From Salvator merianae (taxonomy: Eukaryota; Chordata; Lepidosauria; Squamata; Teiidae), in assembly GCA_003586115.2 (NCBI GenBank), contig QVOM02000034.1, positions 130,917,936 through 130,981,935 of the forward strand: a stretch of 64,000 bases of DNA, written 5' to 3'. Below the pieces are notes generated by a model, which did no database searches, was not told where the DNA came from, and worked only from the letters and a program-made list of their open reading frames with translations. Both the position numbers and the translations under genes were made by a program. How positions within the stretch are numbered: position 1 is the stretch's first letter; each line of letters opens with the position of its first letter. This document shows, piece after piece, positions 58,409-64,000 of the stretch.

Positions 58409-60728
58409 GTGAGACGGAAATAAATTCCATGGAAAAAAGGCTCAGCATTCTCTTAGGCTGAAGTTAAGAATTCTGAAAAAAGTTGAGCAAAGCTTTCAGT
58501 TCTGCTGTGAGTTCATTTCCTCTCAATTTTGTCAGCAACCTGAGTGTAGTCTTGCCTGAGTTGTCACGATTCAGGGACCATCTCACATCTATTGTTCAAT
58601 AGATTGGACCAGATTGGACCATAAGCAGTTTACCTGGTGCGAGCTAGGATGAGTCCACACCCATTTCAAAGGACCACTTAAATTGTCATTTGCTAGCATC
58701 AAAACGTAGGGTGTTCTGTCCTGTTTATCCACACGTAATTGGTTCCTGGTGGGAGTGGCTATAGCTCAGTGGTAGAGTAAACTGTCAATAAAGCAGATGG
58801 TCACCAGTTTGATCCCCAGCCTCTCCCCAGGAGTAAGCAATGGCAAACCACTTCTGTATCTTTGCCAAGAAAACTGCATAGATTGCAGAGTTTATAATTG
58901 AATTTTTTGGTTTGTATAGTGAAAAGAGATAATAAAAAACACAGAATTCACACTTATATGTGTGAATTCATATAATGATAGTATAGATAAAGGGGGATTG
59001 ACATAGTAAATTGTTATCCTCCACCATACCAGCTTCCACTGTGTTTTGGGTAAGCAATGTAGTATTCCCAGTTGTGCTGAAACCCCTTCACCATGAGCAC
59101 TGTGATCCATGCCCCTCTTTTTTTTACAAAAAAAAAAATACAGCCAGCAGGTGGAGCAGAGGCAAATAGGGTCAGGATTCCCTTGTGCTGCTTTCACCAC
59201 CCTGGATAAATGATCAGAGGTGCGGAATGGAGTGGTTGTGATTTGCTCTTCACTGGGTAATAGAGAAAGGCCACCTTTTTCATGCACAGAGAAAACTTCT
59301 GTGTTTGAATCACCTTTCTAGGCCCCACTGGAATTAAAGTTCAGGACACAGCCAAACTGTATGAAAGCTCCTGTATTTGGCGATGACAGAATACAAAAGG
59401 TAGCTGGAGCAGCAGGCCTATAACAGTCTAGTTATCAGCACTTTCCCATGACATTAGGCTATACACTGTCAGTGCTCAGTAACCAGCATCTAGAGGAAAG
59501 TCTGGAATAGAGAGAAAAAAATTAGAGAAGGTAGAATTAAGCATAGCATTACTTAAAGTGAATAATGCATTTTTTACACAAGCAGGAGCTGCCTCAGCGG
59601 GCCTTTCCACCTTACCAGTGCTCTCCTTCCCATCCAATCCAATTCGGTGGAGTATCTAAAGATACAGCAGGCAGGGTGAAAGTAGACTCACAGCTCTGCC
59701 TACTGGAGTTCCTCAATGGCAGGATGCTCACCACAGAGGCTGGTGCCACATCCGAGTGTGACCAACACCAATGGGACCTGGAAGCACGATGGCATTTACC
59801 CACTTCCACACCTGCTGTTCAGACTTTCAGGGCCTCAGGTTGCATATCCTCCATTCTCTTTGGTGTATGGTTGCCATTTTCAAACAGGAGATGCTTTCTG
59901 GCTGCCATGTCCAGTCTCAGAAAATGCCATTATAATAATGTGAAATCTCCTAGGAAGAGGTTTCACATTAAAGCAGCATATTGTTGGGTCAGCATGGAAT
60001 GGTAGTGCATGTGCCCTTGTGGTATGTGGACAGCTCAGAGATGTGCCATGTTGACACAGCAGTGCCCTGTGGATGCAACCATATATTCCAGATGCACCAT
60101 CAGTGCATAATGTAATGACAGAGTATTGCCTGTAGGAATAGAAAAGTCTGCATTTATTACTCAAAACCCGAATGTCTCACCTCCTTATTCATTCATTTGT
60201 TGCCTTATTTTTTAAAGCTTTTTTTTAAAAAAAAGGAATTAAAACTATTGTGATTGAGGAAGGAAAAATGTATTGGTAATATGACTGACAACAATCAGTG
60301 TTAATCATAAATAGCTTCTGCTAGAGCTAAGCCTAGAGAAGGCTGTAGGATAAGCCCCAGTTTTTGTTTAGGTGTGAGCCAAGGACTGCTGAATTGGTAG
60401 CTGAGGGCAAAATGGTTTCTTGAACACTCCCCTGGGTGCCTGCAAATTTTCTGACTTACCTCACTGCTTGTTTTGTTGTGAGGTGGCCTTGTTGACTGAT
60501 ATTTTTGCTCTTGAAAAGGGAGTTGGAGAAAGGGAAGGAGGGAGGTGGAAGACCTTTGCTCCTGCATACTCTGCAAAATTAATTGTAAGAAATGGAGAAA
60601 GTCTGAAGTGTCTGAGTTCAGTCTGGAGACTTACTTCTTTGTTTGATCTGAGGGTAGCAGAGTTTTGCTTCTTTCATAGTGGATAAATCTGCCTGTGAGT
60701 TCGTGCAAGTTCCTTTCTTTTCCTGCAG
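58409..60728 (+). other. Intron 10 of ADAMTSL2-like gene
   Basis: GTGAGA...TCCTGCAG, 2.3 kb. Holds one sense SINE (58748-58885). No other exon recognised. Confidence 0.75.
58748..58885 (+). mobile_element. tRNA-derived SINE (TATAGCTCAGTGG family), sense
   Basis: The A box is TATAGCTCAGTGGTAGAG and the B box GGTCACCAGTTTGATCCCC. The body has AGCAATGGCAAACCACTTCT and GCCAAGAAAACTGCATAG. It is 3'-truncated, and antisense relatives lie at 41590 and 44395. Confidence 0.88.
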
Positions 60729-60835
60729 CAATGACTTTGAGCTGAACCCTCTTGGACAAGATGACATCAGCCTGGCTGACATGTATCGCTGGAAAGTGTC
60801 TGCCTATGCCCCTTGCAGCTCTACATGCACATCAG
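60729..60835 (+). CDS. ADAMTSL2-like exon 11: entry to C-terminal TSR array
   Basis: Acceptor CCTGCAG, donor GTAGTT, phase 2 in and phase 1 out. Encodes NDFELNPLGQDDISLADMYR then WKVSAYAPCSSTCTS. The ADMYRWK.S...PCS.TCT.G segment is the start of the second TSR-type repeat in ADAMTSL2. The final G joins GG of exon 12 to make Gly. Confidence 0.95.
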
Positions 60836-62593
60836 GTAGTTTCCCCTGCATTGACATGATCGGTAGCGGTTAGTTTTGAAGGAGGATTCTTGTGACAGGC
60901 TGAACCCTTTGCATTGGTCCAGCTTATTTTTTAGCAGCCAGAGAAGACGTGTGAGGAATTTACAGAAACATATAGTCTATGCCCATGTGTGATGCAGATT
61001 TCCAGCACAGTCTATAATTTTTCTCTGATGCTTTTTGGGGAGAGGAGAGTGAAATCATTTAATCCCTATAGCGCAATGCTGTCTACTGTGACTAGCATCA
61101 ATGTCCTAAAGTTTTAGAATTTTTTTATTGTTGCTAGAAATGTAGGGGATCAGCACTGGAACTTTTCATATGCAAACCATGGGAACTATTGTATTTGCCC
61201 TTTCTATTCTACTCTGTATCTATATCATACTGGATGGCTTTTTTGTAGTATGTTTTCAGGTGGCCAGGAGTTTTTGCTTGCTAGAATGCTGATTGACTTC
61301 ATAGCATAATTCTTGTTTGTTTGTTTTCTTCACTGTAAACACTTCCATATACAAGTTTTACACTTAATACAAATCAGAGGATTAATTACTAATGCAGTTT
61401 TAAGATTTTATGCAGCCTAGTTTCTGGGAGCAACTGATTTATTTATTTTTATTTCTACCCCTATTTATCACCAGAGTTCACAAAGTGGGTTGTAATAAAA
61501 CCCAATTAAAAATGAACTCACTAAAACAGTGAACAACAGTATGTGAAAAAGGAGGGGAAGATGGTTCTTCAATGGCTATAGTGAAGAGGTGCTTCTTCAC
61601 CATACTTCTAAAAATATAGTGTGGGGTGGCTAGATGCATCTCAGAGGGGCGGTTGTTTCACAACCTGGGGGCTACCACAGAAAGGCCCTCTCATGTGCCC
61701 CTTACACCTTTAACTGTTCGTAGAAGTGGCACTACCAACAGGACCTCTCCTGCAGATCTTAATTGATGGACAAGTCTATATGGGAGGAGGCACTGCTTTA
61801 GATATTTGGGGCCCAAGCTGTTTAGGGGAGTTACAGTGCCATGACCAGAGAATCAGCCTCCTCCAAGTGTGCCTGTGGTTGAACTGTCACCACCCTCTCC
61901 AGAACTTTGCCCGAGAAAGGGGATATTAGTAACCAGGCGATAACTATTCAATACTTCTGGGTCTAGGGAGGCCTTCTTAATGAAGGAATATGGCACTGTC
62001 TCCTTTCAAACTAATGGAACAACCTCTTCTCACAACAAGGTATTACCTACTCCCCAAACCCACCAGCGAAGACCCATTTGGCTAGCCCTTATCAGCCTTG
62101 ATGGCCAAGGATCCAGGGAACATGTGGTTGGTTGTACCTCTGCAAACAGCTTGTTTACAACTGGGACCAGATGGGACCAGATATGACCCCATGGTTCTCT
62201 GGACACCTCCACCTGGCTATTCTTAATAGTGGCCTCTAATTCTGTATTCAATGGAATACTTTAAACAATCCAAGGAAGTGATGTGAAAGGAAGCATAATC
62301 ATGACACTTGCATATTTCTGGGTTTTCTCCAGAAGGTGGAGATGTACACAGCATGCATCGTTGTGTTCCAGGGAGAGAATGTACACGTGGCTGGAAAGGT
62401 CGATTATCTTTTCTTTTAAGATAAGAGCATGCAGCATATGGTTGAAACATGAGGCAGCCTGGTCTCTGATCCTGCTTCTGCTTTAGAATTAACGTCGGAA
62501 GTAGCTGTCAGTAAATCACCTAGTTCTTCGGAGTTGTAAATATTCTTTTTTTCCCATTTTGCCTGAAAAGAACCATTTTTTATGTCCCCCAAG
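60836..62593 (+). other. Intron 11 of ADAMTSL2-like gene
   Basis: GTAGTT...CCCCCAAG, 1.8 kb, largely an antisense LINE (61437-62240). Confidence 0.8.
61437..62240 (-). mobile_element. L2/CR1-type LINE, antisense, internally deleted
   Basis: It begins TTTATTTATTTTTATTTC with CAAAGTGGGTTG. GGGGGCTACCACAGAAAGGC, GGGAGGAGGCACTGCTTTAG and TTTGGGGCCCAAGCTGTTTA follow, the same antisense landmarks as at 20095. After about 61830 the sequence jumps to another part of the element (GCTAGCCCTTATCAGCC region). Confidence 0.75.
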
Positions 62594-62720
62594 GGATCAG
62601 CAGCTCCTACGCCATGTGTGTCCGATATGATGGAGTGGAAGTGGAAGAAGCGTACTGTGACGCACTGACTCGTCCTGAGCCCACTCATGAGTTCTGTGCA
62701 GGCAGAGACTGCCAGCCCAG
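62594..62720 (+). CDS. ADAMTSL2-like exon 12: TSR-type repeat
   Basis: Acceptor GTCCCCCAAG, donor GTAAGT, phase 1 in and phase 2 out. Encodes [20 protein letters not shown] then [20 protein letters not shown]. The CVRYDGVEV...[17 protein letters not shown] pattern is nearly unchanged from ADAMTSL2. Confidence 0.97.
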
Positions 62721-63694
62721 GTAAGTGAAATGGCTGCGGCTCATGGATGTGTGTAGAATCTTAGTGTTGACCCCAGATTAATGCCTAGGGCTGGAGGCCA
62801 ATAAAAAGGAGCTGACTCGGTAATAATTTTTCTGCATCCCTTGTCAGAACTGGAGAAAGCACCATTAAGAATATTGTTTGTATTTTGGAGAGGACAAAAC
62901 TTTCATACAAAAATGTCTATTTTATTGTTTAAAATTGATATCCTGCATTGGCAAGGCATCCACTCTATGTTATTATCAACTGAGCAAAGCCTTTTATTTT
63001 GGCCTGATGCATTACGCAGTTTGTCAACTCATGGAAAACTGCACCCTTTCACATGCATTGTACCCTTCAGCATGAGGAGTAAATTTTTTTAAGGGTTGCC
63101 TGCCTGTCCTAATCTAAGAGGGGGAACTTGAACTCCAGCTCAGGCTTCGAAGGGACTAGCAGCAGTTAGAAGTGAGAACTTTTCTCTGTAACAAATAGAC
63201 CATTGACCCGCAGTCCTTCTCCTCCCAGCAGTTCACTGCAAGGAGAAGGGCTGCTGATTCTCCCTTCCCTGTGAAATCTGCAGCTTAGGTATAGCTGCCT
63301 ACACAAGATAAAGCAAGCTATATTCTTTCCACCCTGCTAACCTAAGCAGAGTTAGAGGCTATGTTATACTCAGACATGTAGAACACATAGATCAGTTGAC
63401 GATTATTGCTCCTGCTTGCTCATTTAATGATCAGTGTGATGATTGAAAACAGATAGATCTGTATCTCTAACAGGATACTAGCATCTATAAGATATTGCTT
63501 TGGGGGGCATTATGCTGTTGAATTCTTTATGTGCTATAAAAATTGGCCACATAAGATTCTGAAATACTGTTGTAAATCCTCATAGTGGAAGTCCTTTTTG
63601 TCAGGATATTGTTTTGTATCTTGGCCCTTTTGCTGGCCATCAAGATGAAGCCTCAGGCTAAACCAGGATTTCTTTTTGAATTGTTTTGTTGGAG
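62721..63694 (+). other. Intron 12 of ADAMTSL2-like gene
   Basis: GTAAGT...TTGGAG, 1.0 kb. No recognised repeat or exon. Confidence 0.75.
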
Positions 63695-63908
63695 GTGGGA
63701 GACCAGTCGGTGGAGTGAATGTTCCAGGACCTGCGGCGAAGGCTATCAGTATAGAACCGTGCGCTGTTGGAAGATGTTGGCTCCGGGCTTTGACAGTTCT
63801 GTTTATGATGATATGTGTGAGTCAGCTGGGCAAGCAAGACCTATGGAGCAGAAATCATGCAAGAACAAAGCTTGTGGACCACAGTGGGAATTGTCAGAGT
63901 GGTCTGAG
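63695..63908 (+). CDS. ADAMTSL2-like exon 13: thrombospondin repeat, continues beyond window
   Basis: Acceptor TTGTTGGAG, donor GTACGT, phase 2 in and phase 0 out. The first base completes Arg, followed by [37 protein letters not shown] and [16 protein letters not shown]. It carries a full TSR, with C-mannosylation (WxxW) and O-fucosylation (CSRTCGEG) motifs, and the beginning of the next repeat. The remaining TSRs and the PLAC domain expected in the family lie to the right of the window. Confidence 0.97.
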
Positions 63909-64000
63909 GTACGTTATTCTTTTGTGGAGTTAAGTGAAATAATGGACTAAAACACTGGAAAATAACCTCCCCTTTAAAACTTGGAGCTAACCCCCTGTTT

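Larger units (their letters stand above)
36312..63908 (+). other. ADAMTSL2-like gene locus (5' and middle part; 3' end outside window)
   Basis: Thirteen coding exons on the + strand give 724 codons in total, if exon 10 starts at 58048. Order: signal peptide, linker, TSR1, cysteine-rich module, spacer module, low-complexity glycosylated linker, then TSR2 onward. There is no metalloprotease domain, so it is an ADAMTS-like protein rather than an ADAMTS enzyme. Similarity to ADAMTSL2 is strong at [72 protein letters not shown] and [20 protein letters not shown]2 is a secreted glycoprotein that binds fibrillin and LTBP1 and affects TGF-beta availability. Location beside TOR1AIP rather than the ADAMTSL2 neighbourhood suggests a paralog, possibly adamtsl7-like. 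Confidence 0.9.

Noticed and set aside
58748..58830. tRNA-like sequence with A and B boxes
   Set aside because: It is followed by a SINE body and has antisense relatives in the window, so it is a SINE head and not a tRNA gene.

Overview
The window is vertebrate nuclear DNA. The repeat landscape points to a sauropsid, most likely a squamate (lizard or snake): decayed CR1/L2-type LINEs, an L1 3' end, several tRNA-derived SINEs and many short foldback DNA transposons. No species call is possible from this alone.

Two protein-coding genes lie head to tail on the + strand. At the left edge are the last two exons of a torsin-1A-interacting protein gene (LAP1/LULL1 family, probably TOR1AIP2): an acidic cytoplasmic/nucleoplasmic part (1-406), a 2.9-kb intron, and one large terminal exon (3269-4062) with the membrane helix and the whole torsin-activating lumenal domain. 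About 32 kb of transposon-rich intergenic DNA follows. A CpG island (about 35750-36650) then marks the 5' end of a secreted matrix protein gene, an ADAMTSL2-type ADAMTS-like gene. I traced thirteen consecutive coding exons (36312-63908); twelve of them have clear boundaries and compatible splice phases. They encode a signal peptide, first thrombospondin repeat (TSR), cysteine-rich module, spacer module, an N-glycosylated linker, and the start of the C-terminal TSR array. The gene runs off the right edge. The exon 9/10 junction is unresolved.

The linkage is informative. From general knowledge, human ADAMTSL2 lies at 9q34 near FAM163B, while TOR1AIP2/TOR1AIP1 lie at 1q25 near FAM163A. An ADAMTSL2-like gene just downstream of TOR1AIP therefore suggests the 1q25-side duplicate (ohnolog) of ADAMTSL2, possibly the gene called adamtsl7 in fish, rather than ADAMTSL2 itself.

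Intergenic and intronic DNA, left to right: a LINE 3' remnant (2320-2840); two adjoining foldback MITEs (5006-5371); an L2/CR1 LINE (6870-7850); a SINE (8901-9104); a GC-rich non-autonomous DNA element with a nested SINE (11430-12725); an L1 3' end (15130-16870); an antisense LINE (20095-21300); a non-autonomous element with a nested 180-bp palindrome (21699-22363); a Tigger/pogo transposase remnant (23760-24200); a degenerate 72-bp repeat (24600-24990); Harbinger-like foldbacks (26101-26621, 29600-30033, 34015-34139); and more SINEs, LINE tails and MITEs inside the ADAMTSL introns. I found no tRNA, rRNA, CRISPR or bacterial-type operon features and no retroviral element.
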